In this document: positions 53,566 through 61,839 of the stretch, one piece after another
How positions within the stretch are numbered: position 1 is the stretch's first letter
Layout: each line of letters opens with the position of its first letter
Assembly (NCBI GenBank): GCA_964468205.1
Contig: CAYXVG010000042.1
Span: forward strand, 1-64,000
Direction: 5' to 3'
Length of the DNA stretch: 64,000 nt
Origin: CAWELS01 sp964468205
GTDB lineage: Bacteria > Acidobacteriota > Terriglobia > Bryobacterales > Bryobacteraceae
The notes under the pieces: generated by a model
Told to the model about the DNA's origin: nothing
Databases searched by the model: none
What the model saw: the letters and a program-made list of their open reading frames with translations, nothing else
Made by a program: the position numbers and the translations under genes

Positions 53566-55029
53566 ATGACCCATCGGATACTCACGACGTTTCTCATCCT
53601 GCTGGCGGCCGGCTGTTCCGAGGCCCCGCCCCCGGAAGGACCGTATCAGGCGACGGGCATCAAGATCTGCGAAGTCGACCAGACCAGCGCTGTTATCTGG
53701 ACGCGACTGACACGGGATCCCAACCCCGTTCCGAAGCCCGGACCAATGCCGGTGGTCACCTATCGAAATGCGGCGGGCGAACCCATCGAGCCGCGCGGGC
53801 GGCAGCGCGACGCGATCCCCACCGTCGAGTATCCCGACGGCGTCTCGGTCGACACGCTTGAAGGCGCTTCGCCAGGCGTTGAGGGGCAGGTGCGCGTCCG
53901 TTATCGGAAGGTGGGCTCCGAGGAGTGGATGGAAACTGGCTGGCAGGACGTCGATCCGGCCCAGGACTACACAGCGCAGATAGAGCTGTCTGGCCTGGAA
54001 CCGGCCGCCGAGTACGAGTTGATGGTGGACGGGCGCCATGCCGATTCGGAACCGGGCAGCAGCGCCGAGGGCGGCTTCAAAACAGCAGCACGCCCCGATG
54101 AGCCGCAGAAGGTGGTCTTCACGGTGTCCACTGGCCAGGCCTATCCCGATCAGGACCACCCGGACGGGTTCAAAATCTATGGACAGATCCTTAAGCTCGA
54201 TCCGAGCTTCTTCGTCCACACGGGCGATATCATCTACTACGACAATCTGGCCAAGAACGCCGCTCTTGCCCGCTGGCACTGGCAGCGGACCTACGGGTTG
54301 CCCACCAACGTCGCCATTCACCGCCAAGTGTCCAGCTACTTCATCAAGGACGACCATGACACGCTCGTCAACGATTGCTGGCCCTCCATGGAAACCACCT
54401 ACATGGGAGATCTCACGTTCGAGCAGGGAAAGGCGATCTTCCGCGAGCAGGTGGGCATGGGCGAACGAACCTACCGGACGGTGCGATGGGGAGAGGATCT
54501 GCAGATCTGGATGGTGGAGGGCCGGGACTTCCGCAGCCCCAACGAGATGCCCGACGGCCCGGAGAAAACGATTTGGGGTACGGAGCAGATGGAATGGTTC
54601 CAGCGTACGCTACAGGAATCGGACGCGACATTCCGCATTTTGATTAGCCCGACCCCGGTAGTAGGCCCGGACCGCACGAACAAGCAGGACAATCACTCGA
54701 ATACAGGATTCACCTACGAAGGCAGCCGCCTGCGTAAGTTCCTCGCGAGCCAGAACAACACCTATGTGGTGTGCGGGGATCGCCACTGGCAGTATGTTTC
54801 TCAGGACTCCGAAACGGGGCTCCGCGAGTACTCCTGCGGTCCGGCCTCGAATGAGCACGCCGGAGGCTGGTCAAACGATCAGCGGTATCCGGAACATGTC
54901 TATCTGAACGTGACCGGCGGTTTCCTGGCAGTAACAGTGGACCGGGAGAACGGGCAGCCGGTCGCGACTTTCCGCCACTACTCGGTGGATGGCGAGGTTC
55001 TGAACGAAGACCGGCGGGAACCGAAGTAA
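53566..55029 (+). CDS. PhoD-like phosphatase, lipoprotein
   Basis: Alkaline phosphatase D family metalloenzyme of 487 residues. A signal peptide with lipobox LLAAGC puts a lipid-modified cysteine near residue 18. An N-terminal PhoD_N-like Ig domain is followed by the metallophosphatase core: FVHTGDIIYYDN (DxD-type), FIKDDHDTLVNDCW and a late GDRHWQYVS. Such enzymes release phosphate from phosphodiesters or phosphomonoesters in the periplasm. No Pho box was located. Stop is close to the convergent recQ stop (five bases). Confidence 0.88.
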   Translation: MTHRILTTFLILLAAGCSEAPPPEGPYQATGIKICEVDQTSAVIWTRLTRDPNPVPKPGPMPVVTYRNAAGEPIEPRGRQRDAIPTVEYPDGVSVDTLEGASPGVEGQVRVRYRKVGSEEWMETGWQDVDPAQDYTAQIELSGLEPAAEYELMVDGRHADSEPGSSAEGGFKTAARPDEPQKVVFTVSTGQAYPDQDHPDGFKIYGQILKLDPSFFVHTGDIIYYDNLAKNAALARWHWQRTYGLPTNVAIHRQVSSYFIKDDHDTLVNDCWPSMETTYMGDLTFEQGKAIFREQVGMGERTYRTVRWGEDLQIWMVEGRDFRSPNEMPDGPEKTIWGTEQMEWFQRTLQESDATFRILISPTPVVGPDRTNKQDNHSNTGFTYEGSRLRKFLASQNNTYVVCGDRHWQYVSQDSETGLREYSCGPASNEHAGGWSNDQRYPEHVYLNVTGGFLAVTVDRENGQPVATFRHYSVDGEVLNEDRREPK

Positions 55030-55034
55030 ATCAC

Positions 55035-56594
55035 TCAACCCGGCGGAGACGAAAACTCGCGGATGATGGCGAGGAGGTCGTCGCCGAACTTGGCGGCCTT
55101 GGCCTCGCCGATGCCGTGTGCTTCCAGAAGCTCGTGGGCGGTGGCGGGCTTTCGCCACGATAAATCTCGCAGGGTACGGTCATTGACGATCACGTAGGCG
55201 GGCACGTGCCGTTGTCGCGCGAGCTGGCGGCGCCATTCGCGGAGGCGTTCGAGCAATTCGGGATCGGGGTCCGGCGCCGGCGCCGGCTCGGCCACGGCGG
55301 CGGGGCCGGCCGGGGCAAAGGTCTTGGCGGCCGCGCGGCGCGGCCGCGTCTCCGCGGCCTCGGTTCCGAGCGTCCACTCCGGCGTGCTTCCACAGGCATC
55401 GCAGTTGCCGCAGTTCTCCCAACTTACGCGCTGTCCGAAGTACTCGCAGAGGGCGCGGTGACGGCAGGCGTTCTCCTCGACGAAGCGGCGGATGATGTGG
55501 TAACGTTCCCAGGCGCGGGCGCGCTCCTCCGGATCCCCGATCTGCTGGATGAAGTAGGAGAGCAGTCCGGCGTCGCGCCTCTGCCAGAGCAGCAGGCAGT
55601 CGGCCGGCTCGCCGTCGCGGCCGGCCCGCCCCGCTTCCTGGTAATACTGCTCGAGGGATTTCGGTAGGGAAAGATGGATCACGGCCCGCACTGACGGTTT
55701 GTTGATGCCAAGCCCAAAGGCGATGGTGCCGACGAGTACCGGGACCTCGTCCGTCATCCACCGCTCCTGATTCTGCTGTCGCGCCTCGGGCTCCATTTTG
55801 CCGTGGTAGGGTATGGCGGCGACGCCCTTCGATGCAAGAAGATTCACCGTCTCGCCGACGCGCGCGATGGTGGGCGAGTAGATGATGACGTTCGCCCCGC
55901 GGTGGGCCTCAAGCGCCGCGAGCAGCAGGCGCTGCTGTTCGGCCTGCGAGCACTGCTTGACGAAAAGTCGCAAGTTGGGGCGGTGGAAGCTGAGGGCGTA
56001 CTTGCCCGGGTCGCGAAGGCGAAGCTGGTGAACGATGTCGTGGCGGACGCGGCGGGTGGCGCTGGCGGTAAACGCGGCGACGGGCTTATCGGGAAAGCTC
56101 TGGCGGAGCAGTCCGAGTTGCCGGTACTCGGGGCGAAACTCATGGCCCCACTCGGAGATGCAGTGAGCTTCGTCGATGGCGAAAAAGCTCACCGGCACTG
56201 TCTTCAGCCAAGCGACCGTATCCTCGCGGGTCAGGCGTTCCGGCGAGAGATAGAGGAGGCGCAGCCGGCCCTGGGAAGCAGTGCGCATCACAGCGGCCTG
56301 CCGCTCGTAGGAGAGAGAGCTGTTCAACACCGCCGCGCGAATACCGTTGGTCTCAAGTTGCGCCACTTGATCCTGCATGAGCGCGATGAGCGGCGAGATG
56401 ACGATCGCGGTACCTTCTAAAGCTACTGCCGCAAGCTGATAACAGAGCGATTTGCCACCGCCGGTAGGCATCACCGCGACGGCGTCCCGGCCGGCGAGCA
56501 GACAGCGGATAACGTCCTCCTGGCGCGGGCGGAAAGTGTCGTATCCCCAGATGCGCTTGAGCAAAGCGTCGATGTCAATGGCGGTGGAACTCAA
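55035..56594 (-). CDS. RecQ-family ATP-dependent DNA helicase, short form
   Basis: SF2 3'-5' helicase of 519 residues. Motif I is MPTGGGKSLCYQLA (about residue 41), motif II FAIDEAHCISEWGHEFRPEYR, and the later AGRAGRDGEPADCLLLW is typical of RecQ. A zinc-binding part (CRHRALCEYF and CGNCDACGS) follows, but the winged-helix RQC section is missing and replaced by a Pro/Ala linker (about 415-445). The end is an HRDC-like domain (LRDLSWRKPATAHELLEAHG). RecQ unwinds forks and recombination intermediates. Start is TTG at 56594; a later TTG is possible. Confidence 0.9.
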   Translation of the reverse strand: MSSTAIDIDALLKRIWGYDTFRPRQEDVIRCLLAGRDAVAVMPTGGGKSLCYQLAAVALEGTAIVISPLIALMQDQVAQLETNGIRAAVLNSSLSYERQAAVMRTASQGRLRLLYLSPERLTREDTVAWLKTVPVSFFAIDEAHCISEWGHEFRPEYRQLGLLRQSFPDKPVAAFTASATRRVRHDIVHQLRLRDPGKYALSFHRPNLRLFVKQCSQAEQQRLLLAALEAHRGANVIIYSPTIARVGETVNLLASKGVAAIPYHGKMEPEARQQNQERWMTDEVPVLVGTIAFGLGINKPSVRAVIHLSLPKSLEQYYQEAGRAGRDGEPADCLLLWQRRDAGLLSYFIQQIGDPEERARAWERYHIIRRFVEENACRHRALCEYFGQRVSWENCGNCDACGSTPEWTLGTEAAETRPRRAAAKTFAPAGPAAVAEPAPAPDPDPELLERLREWRRQLARQRHVPAYVIVNDRTLRDLSWRKPATAHELLEAHGIGEAKAAKFGDDLLAIIREFSSPPG

Positions 56595-56879
56595 ACTATA
56601 TGGTAGGACGTGCCGGTGGAGGATCTCAGACCCAATCGAGGACGCGACAGGGTGGATCGAGGAGAGTTACCAGCGGCAACCAGCCGCCGCGCGTTTGGCC
56701 GCTGTGTAAAAGCGCCTACGATGCTGTCCCATCTTCTTCGCCGCTGGAAGCTAAGGATCGCGTGTAGGGTAGGCGTCGCAGTCATGTTGCCAAGGAAGCA
56801 GCAACCAGAAGTGCTGGTCCACAAAACTGCGCTTCGGCTCGACGCAGACTCGGGCCAAGCGAATAGCTTTTCTGCCTTT

Positions 56880-56905
56880 GACATAACTGATCGACACAAC
56901 TGATC
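56880..56905. repeat. 13-bp tandem repeat (two copies)
   Basis: GACATAACTGATC (56880-56892) followed directly by GACACAACTGATC (56893-56905), one mismatch. It could be a dimeric regulator site, but nothing nearby proves it. Confidence 0.6.
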
Positions 56906-57060
56906 ACCGGCGAAACCGCGGGAAGACGGTGTCGCACGGGTACTTGGGGAGAAGCAGCACCTCGTATCCGCGATCCCACGACGGATGGCTAAAGATTTCG
57001 CACTGGCCTCTCGTGAAAACTACTTTCGTCTCCTTCGCGGCTCAGTTTATAGAACGTCTG

Positions 57061-57091
57061 GGAGGGGCTCTCTTAAACATCAAGCCCCTCC
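57061..57091 (-). terminator. 9-bp hairpin after the 57128-57886 gene
   Basis: Perfect inverted repeat GGAGGGGCT / AGCCCCTCC (57061-57069 and 57083-57091) with a 13-base loop, 37 bases past the stop of the minus-strand gene. There is no T-run behind it, so intrinsic termination would be imperfect. Confidence 0.5.
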
Positions 57092-57127
57092 TACCGCCTC
57101 AACAGGACCGTGGCAGACCGTCCCCGG

Positions 57128-57886
57128 CTAGCGGACGGGTGGCGGATCAAGGGTATGCATCGAGGTGAAGCTGCCTGCCGGGCTGAAGCGCAGACCGAGG
57201 ATAGAGATCGTCCCGCCGAACGACAGGAATTCGATCGTGCCGTCGAGGTCTTCGGTTTGCGGGTATTGGTTCGGAAGGGCGAAGGCGCGGTGTTCGCGGG
57301 GATTCATCATGAACTGGTCAAGATGAATCCGGGTCCCGTCGGCCTTGCGGAAGTTGGCGGTGATGGTGGCGACGCTGGTCTCGGACGGGTTAACCATGGC
57401 GATGCCGGTGATGAAGCCGTCCTTGTTGTCAAAGATCAGGGTGGAGTTGACCGTGAGACTGGAGGACAGAGGCACCACAGCTTCGGAATCGTTGCGATCG
57501 GTGCGCTGCCGGAAGATTGCCAGCCCCGAGACCGCCGCACAGCAGGTCAGGTCCAGCTTCGCCCAGCCTTCCACGTTCGGCCGGTTGGGGAGATTCTCAG
57601 TGATCAACGTGACGCCACCATGCGCAGCGATGCCAACCGTCAATTCGCTGAAAGAGCCGACGTTCACGATTGGAACCTCGACCGGTTCGCCGTCGCTTCC
57701 AAAGAAGCTGACAGGCACCTGAACCGGCTCGTGGCCCATGTTTACGAGTGTGATAGACGTAACCCAAGTGCCGCCGAAGACAATATGCGGGAGTACGTCA
57801 TAAGATTGATCGAATCCCACGCGGTTGATGTTCCCCGCAGCCACCAGGCTGGAGGTGAAGAGGAGCAGAACTGCTAAAGATCTCAT
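57128..57886 (-). CDS. secreted beta-rich protein, hypothetical
   Basis: Protein of 252 residues with a signal peptide (MRSLAVLLLFTSSLVAAG). The mature part is a beta sandwich-like pattern typical of acidobacterial secreted proteins: GGTWVTSITLVNMGHEPVQV, then GFITGIAMVNPSETSVATIT, two similar halves each with a strand-turn-strand ITLVN/IAMVN motif. No enzyme motif seen. The C-terminus lacks a PEP-CTERM tail (no PEP motif or helix), so it is not an exosortase substrate. ATG 57886 has GGAGGG upstream. Function unknown. Confidence 0.75.
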   Translation of the reverse strand: MRSLAVLLLFTSSLVAAGNINRVGFDQSYDVLPHIVFGGTWVTSITLVNMGHEPVQVPVSFFGSDGEPVEVPIVNVGSFSELTVGIAAHGGVTLITENLPNRPNVEGWAKLDLTCCAAVSGLAIFRQRTDRNDSEAVVPLSSSLTVNSTLIFDNKDGFITGIAMVNPSETSVATITANFRKADGTRIHLDQFMMNPREHRAFALPNQYPQTEDLDGTIEFLSFGGTISILGLRFSPAGSFTSMHTLDPPPVR

Positions 57887-57915
57887 GTTTTCAGCCCTCC
57901 ATCGCGAAAACATAC

Positions 57916-57944
57916 TTGACAGAAAGTGATTGAAACAATATTAT
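57916..57944 (+). promoter_or_regulatory. near-consensus sigma70 promoter with no gene behind it
   Basis: TTGACA (57916-57921), 17-base spacer, TATTAT (57939-57944), reading rightwards. The next gene on the plus strand is absent for several kilobases. The inverted repeat GTGAT-N12-ATCAC (57926-57930, 57943-57947) overlaps it. A weaker minus-strand promoter for the 57886 gene lies in the same AT-rich patch. Confidence 0.5.
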
Positions 57945-57947
57945 CAC
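57926..57947. promoter_or_regulatory. inverted repeat GTGAT-N12-ATCAC (candidate operator)
   Basis: Five-base arms on each side of a 12-base spacer, inside the AT-rich promoter patch between the secreted protein and the LamG gene. Size suits a dimeric regulator; the arms are short, so chance is possible. Confidence 0.3.
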
Positions 57948-58187
57948 AGGTTGTTCGAATTGAAGAGAGAATATGCAGGCCCGTCCACGCTGGATGGGGA
58001 GAGCGGTTCTCAAGCATTTCCGAGCGTCGGGAGAGGCGGGGAAGAATCACAGACTGGCGAGTGAACGGCGATGTACGCGACCAGCGCCGGGTATGGCCGC
58101 TGAGGGCCGCGGTCGCGATATCCTCTGCGGATGGAGGAGGCCGATGCGGTGAAGGGATCGGGGCGGGTGTTCCGCCGGTTGGTCCGG
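57945..58187. other. gap after the orphan promoter, no recognised gene
   Basis: About 240 bases. A 59-codon plus-strand frame starts at ATG 57973 (MQARPRWMGRAVLKH) behind AGAGAGAA and is placed to be read from the orphan promoter, but its Arg-rich composition looks like chance GC-rich sequence. Otherwise nothing is seen. Confidence 0.4.
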
Positions 58188-58868
58188 TTATTCGGGGATC
58201 CCGGTGAAGCGGGGCGGGGGCAGAGCTTCGGGGGACACGCGGATAGATCGGATGGAGCCCTGGAACCAGTATTCGCGGTTGAGGCGGACACCGATGGACG
58301 TAGCTCCGCCGCTAATAGCCGCAGTTTCGAACGGGGTGGAAAGATCGAGGCGACCGTTGACATAGTTCGAGAGGCGGCCTTCTCGGACGACGTAGGCGAC
58401 GTGATACCAGCGGCCGGCGGGGTGCAGCAGCTTCGGATCGATGAGCGGTTTTCCGCTGCCGGCGCGGTGGAAGTAGGAGTCGAGATACCACTGGCCGTCA
58501 GCGGTGACGCGGGTTTCGAGTAGCACACGATCGCCGTGTGGGTGGCCGAAGTGGAGGAAACGCTGCTCGGCCGGCCCGCCGGATTCGGGGAGGAAGACGG
58601 CTTCGACGGTGAATTCCGCGAGGCCGTCGAGCGGGTTGCAGGCGAGGAAGAAGCCATCGTCCTCGCCGTCAAATCGCACGGCCTTTCCGAGCGGGGAGTC
58701 GACGATTTCCGGAGCGCCGCTGACAGTGAGTTCGCATGGGGGGCCGGCTGGGAGTTCCGCAAGCGTCCAGACGGCAGCGCGGGGTTCGGGGGAGTCGCTG
58801 GGGCCGCCGCAGGATGCGAGGAGGCAGGCGGTGATGATGGATATTGGGTGCAGCGAGGGCGGTTGCAT
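58188..58868 (-). CDS. LamG/concanavalin-like lipoprotein
   Basis: Protein of 226 residues with signal peptide and lipobox (CLLASC, about residue 20). The remainder is a LamG/laminin-G-like jelly roll: KAVRFDGEDDGFFLACNPLD, AEFTVEAVFLPES, GRWYHVAYVVREGRLSNYVNG and the final FQGSIRSIRVSPEALP. This module binds carbohydrates or proteins at the surface. Last gene of the minus-strand cluster with two sulfatases, so it may hold or bind the substrate polysaccharide. Confidence 0.85.
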   Translation of the reverse strand: MQPPSLHPISIITACLLASCGGPSDSPEPRAAVWTLAELPAGPPCELTVSGAPEIVDSPLGKAVRFDGEDDGFFLACNPLDGLAEFTVEAVFLPESGGPAEQRFLHFGHPHGDRVLLETRVTADGQWYLDSYFHRAGSGKPLIDPKLLHPAGRWYHVAYVVREGRLSNYVNGRLDLSTPFETAAISGGATSIGVRLNREYWFQGSIRSIRVSPEALPPPRFTGIPE

Positions 58869-58974
58869 TCTTAAGGACCCTTGGCGTCGTTACGGGGCGA
58901 CGCCGGCTTTGGAGCGGCGTCCGGGTTTCCAGGATAGGGGTACCATGTCCGCAACCCCATTCCACGAATTACCA

Positions 58975-60411
58975 TCACCTATACTCGCGGACATCGCGGA
59001 CTTGTTCGAGCTGGCGGGCAGGGTCGTGCTTGGGGTTTTCGACGGGCATGCGGGCGTTGACGGATTCGCGCCAGGCGTCGAGTTTGGCGAGGAGTTCGTC
59101 GCGGCGGGCGGGGTCGGACGCGGCGAGGCTGGTGGTTTCGCCAGGATCGGTGGCGAGGTTATAGAGTTCGACACGGTGGCCGGGGATGTATTGGCCGCCG
59201 GCTTGTATATCCATGTAGTCGCCGAAGAATTCGATGAGCTTGTAGTCGCCGTCGCGGATGGCGCCGGCGGGGGTGGTTCCCCAGCGCAGATCGTAGAGGG
59301 GGGCGTGCCAGTAGAGGGCGCGGGGGGCGCGGGGCTCGCCGCGGAGCAGCGGGAGGAAACTGATGCCGTCGAGGGGGTGCTCGGCGGCGGGCGGCGGGGT
59401 GGCGCCGGCGATTTCGGCGAAGGTGGGGTAGTAGTCGACGACATGGACTGGGGTATCCGTGACGCTGCCGGGGGCGACGACGCCGGGCCAGCGGACCAGC
59501 ATGGGAACGCGGATGCCACCTTCATACAACATTCCCTTCCCCGACCGGAACGGGCCGTTGTCGAAGCAGCGCAGAACACCGCCGTTGTCGGAGAGGAAGA
59601 AGACAGCAGTGTTCGCGGTGAGGCCGGCTTCGTCGAGCGCGGCGAGGAGGCGGCCGGTTTCGTTGTCGAGATGCTTGATCATGGCGAGGTATGTGGCATT
59701 GTACCGGCCCTCTTGCTGGTCGGGTCCGGCGGGCGGGTAGCCGCGGGCGAGGTAGTCGTCGATGATCTCCTGGGGAGCGGCGACGGTGGTGTGGACGGTG
59801 AAGTGCGAGAGGAAGCAGAAGAAGGGATCATCGCGCGGCTCGCGGATGAAATCGATGGCCATCCGGGTGAGCGCGCGGGTGGCCTTGTCATCGGTGGAGC
59901 CGGGGGAGACGGAATCTGCGACGTTGAAGCCGTAGTGCGAGGCGGCTTCGGGGGCAAGGCCGCCATTGGCGGTGTCCTGGCCGTGGCTGAGATGCCATTT
60001 GCCGAATATGGCGGTGGTGTAGCCGGCCTGTTGGAGGATGCGCGGCATTGTGGGCAGCCCGTGCGGCAGGTTGATGACGCGTTCAGGCTCGCGCAGACGC
60101 GCCCAGGGGTAGCCGTAGTGGCCGGCCACGTGCCAGAAGTTGGTGCGGGCGGCGCTCTGGCCGGTGATGAGTTCCGCGCGAGTGGGAGAGCACTGCGGCA
60201 GGGCGTAGGCGGCGGTGAACTTCATGCCGTCGCGGGCCAGGCTGTCGATGTGGGGAGTTTGAACATGCTCGTTGCCGAAAGAGGACGGGCCGGTATAGCC
60301 CATGTCGTCGATGAGGATGAACAGAATGTTCGGGCGCCCGGCCGGTTCGGACGGAGTCCCGCAACCGGCGGCGAGGAGGGCAAGGGCGAGGAGCAGGATT
60401 ACTGGAGCCAT
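58975..60411 (-). CDS. sulfatase (arylsulfatase family), lipoprotein
   Basis: Type I sulfatase of 478 residues. Lipobox LLAAGC ends the signal peptide. The N-terminal metal site NILFILIDDMGYTG is followed by the formylglycine motif CSPTR in ALPQCSPTRAELITG (about residue 74), requiring maturation to be active. A late GKWHLSHG is also typical. Substrate is a sulfate ester of unknown sugar or polymer. It overlaps the upstream sulfatase stop by 13 bases (same strand), so they are translated together. No formylglycine-generating enzyme in the window. Confidence 0.92.
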   Translation of the reverse strand: MAPVILLLALALLAAGCGTPSEPAGRPNILFILIDDMGYTGPSSFGNEHVQTPHIDSLARDGMKFTAAYALPQCSPTRAELITGQSAARTNFWHVAGHYGYPWARLREPERVINLPHGLPTMPRILQQAGYTTAIFGKWHLSHGQDTANGGLAPEAASHYGFNVADSVSPGSTDDKATRALTRMAIDFIREPRDDPFFCFLSHFTVHTTVAAPQEIIDDYLARGYPPAGPDQQEGRYNATYLAMIKHLDNETGRLLAALDEAGLTANTAVFFLSDNGGVLRCFDNGPFRSGKGMLYEGGIRVPMLVRWPGVVAPGSVTDTPVHVVDYYPTFAEIAGATPPPAAEHPLDGISFLPLLRGEPRAPRALYWHAPLYDLRWGTTPAGAIRDGDYKLIEFFGDYMDIQAGGQYIPGHRVELYNLATDPGETTSLAASDPARRDELLAKLDAWRESVNARMPVENPKHDPARQLEQVRDVREYR

Positions 60412-61832
60412 GGGTCTCCGATCCGGCGCAGCCAGCGCCGCAGTTCGGTGCGGGTGAGCCGCTGGACGATATCGGGATGCTCAGCGGCGATGTTGACGAG
60501 CTGATACGGGTCCGCGCGATTGTCGTGGAGGAACACGCTTTCGCCGCCGTTTCCGCGGCGGGTGATGCGGAGGGTATAGGCGTGGGTGCGGACGCCGCGG
60601 CTGCCGCGGTTCAGGTTGCCCTGACCGACGGTGCGCCCGATGGAGAGATAGACCTGTGAGGTGGGCCGCGGGCCGTCGCCGGTGAGAATGACCTGCGCGT
60701 GGCTGGTTCCCTCGACAGCGCCCGGGACGTCGTTGGCGAAGCCCATCAGGTCGAGGATGGTGGGGTAGAGGTCGGGCACGGAGAAGAGGAGGTCGTCACG
60801 GCGCGGCTGGATCTTGCCGGGGTAGCGGAAGATGAGCGGGATGCGCATCGATTCCTCGTAGTGCTGTCCCTTGGTGGCGTGCTCGAGGATGCCGAGGTGG
60901 TCGCCGTGGTCGGCGGTGAAGACGACGAGGGTGTTGGCGGCGAGACCCTGTTCGTCAAGAGCGTCGAGGATGCGGCCGAACTGCTCGTCGACGCCGGTGA
61001 TCATGCCGTAGTAGTGGCGAATCCAGCGGCGGTAGTGGTCGCCCCATTTGGTACCGGCGGGCGGGATGTTCGGGCGGCGGGTGAGCTCGTTCATGGGGAT
61101 GTCCTCGTAGAGATCCACGTATTCTTCTGGCACCTGGGAGTACGGCGTGTGGGGAGGGTTCATGGAGACGACGAGGCAGAAGGGCGCGCCGGGCTGGCGG
61201 TATTGTCCGCGCTCGTTGCGGAGGAAGGCTACGGCTTTGTCAGCCTCGTGTTTGGGGCCCCATTCGTCGACGTGGTGGAACTCCTGGCGGCCGGCGCCGG
61301 GGGCCCAGTACATTGGCCGCAGGTGCTGATCGTAGGTGTTGTAGGCGTACCAGAAGCCGAAGCCGTGGCGGCGGGCGGGAGGGGTCCATTCGTTCCAGGC
61401 CCGGTCCGGCTTGTTGTTGTAGCTCTCGATGTAGGGACGGCGCGGCGCTTCGAGGTGCCACTTTCCGATGTAGCCAAGGGAGTAGCCTTTGGCGGCGAGA
61501 ACGTCGGACCAGGTGCGGGAGTTGACGTCGAGCTCGACGCCGGGTTCGCCGTCGACGGCGAGGCAGTTGGCCGTGACGCCGTTCGAGAAGGGGTACTGTC
61601 CGGTCATGAACATGGCGCGGAAGGGGCTGCAGATGGGGTAGTTGCTGGCGGCGTGGGTGAAGACGAGGGAATCGGCGGCGAAGCGGTCCAGCCGCGGGGT
61701 GCGGACAGGCTCTTCGTCGAGGAAGCCCATGGCGCTACCGCGCATCTGGTCAGGGAAAACGATGAGGAGGTTCGGCGGCGCCGCGGCAGCGGCGAGGGCG
61801 AGCGCGAGCAGCAGCAGACAGATTCGTTTCAT
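60399..61832 (-). CDS. sulfatase (arylsulfatase/choline sulfatase-like), secreted
   Basis: Sulfatase of 477 residues with a signal peptide (MKRICLLLLALALAAAAAPP). The metal site is NLLIVFPDQMRG and the formylglycine motif CSPFR is in NYPICSPFRAMFMTG. GKWHLEAPRRP and TADHGDHLG follow. Both sulfatases differ in sequence, so they probably cut different sulfate positions. The frame extends upstream to 62045 inside the URO-D gene; ATG 61832 is the start with the signal peptide. It lies eight bases after the URO-D stop region. Confidence 0.92.
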   Translation of the reverse strand: MKRICLLLLALALAAAAAPPNLLIVFPDQMRGSAMGFLDEEPVRTPRLDRFAADSLVFTHAASNYPICSPFRAMFMTGQYPFSNGVTANCLAVDGEPGVELDVNSRTWSDVLAAKGYSLGYIGKWHLEAPRRPYIESYNNKPDRAWNEWTPPARRHGFGFWYAYNTYDQHLRPMYWAPGAGRQEFHHVDEWGPKHEADKAVAFLRNERGQYRQPGAPFCLVVSMNPPHTPYSQVPEEYVDLYEDIPMNELTRRPNIPPAGTKWGDHYRRWIRHYYGMITGVDEQFGRILDALDEQGLAANTLVVFTADHGDHLGILEHATKGQHYEESMRIPLIFRYPGKIQPRRDDLLFSVPDLYPTILDLMGFANDVPGAVEGTSHAQVILTGDGPRPTSQVYLSIGRTVGQGNLNRGSRGVRTHAYTLRITRRGNGGESVFLHDNRADPYQLVNIAAEHPDIVQRLTRTELRRWLRRIGDPWLQ

Positions 61833-61839
61833 GATTCGG

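Larger units (their letters stand above)
56595..57127. other. gene-poor gap between RecQ and secreted protein
   Basis: 533 bases with no convincing gene. Several short frames (up to about 100 residues) are open on both strands but lack start signals and family features. On the minus strand a stretch around 56930-57040 reads CEIFSHPSWDRGYEVLLLPK with a protein-like composition but no start codon, perhaps an eroded gene end. The region also holds a 13-bp tandem repeat and one strong hairpin. Confidence 0.5.

Noticed and set aside
56610..56903. 98-residue plus-strand frame (MPVEDLRPNRG) in the gap after recQ
   Set aside because: No ribosome-binding site and basic, low-complexity composition; no recognisable family.
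58504..60504. 666-residue plus-strand open frame
   Set aside because: Gly/Val/Glu-rich shadow of the sulfatase and LamG genes.
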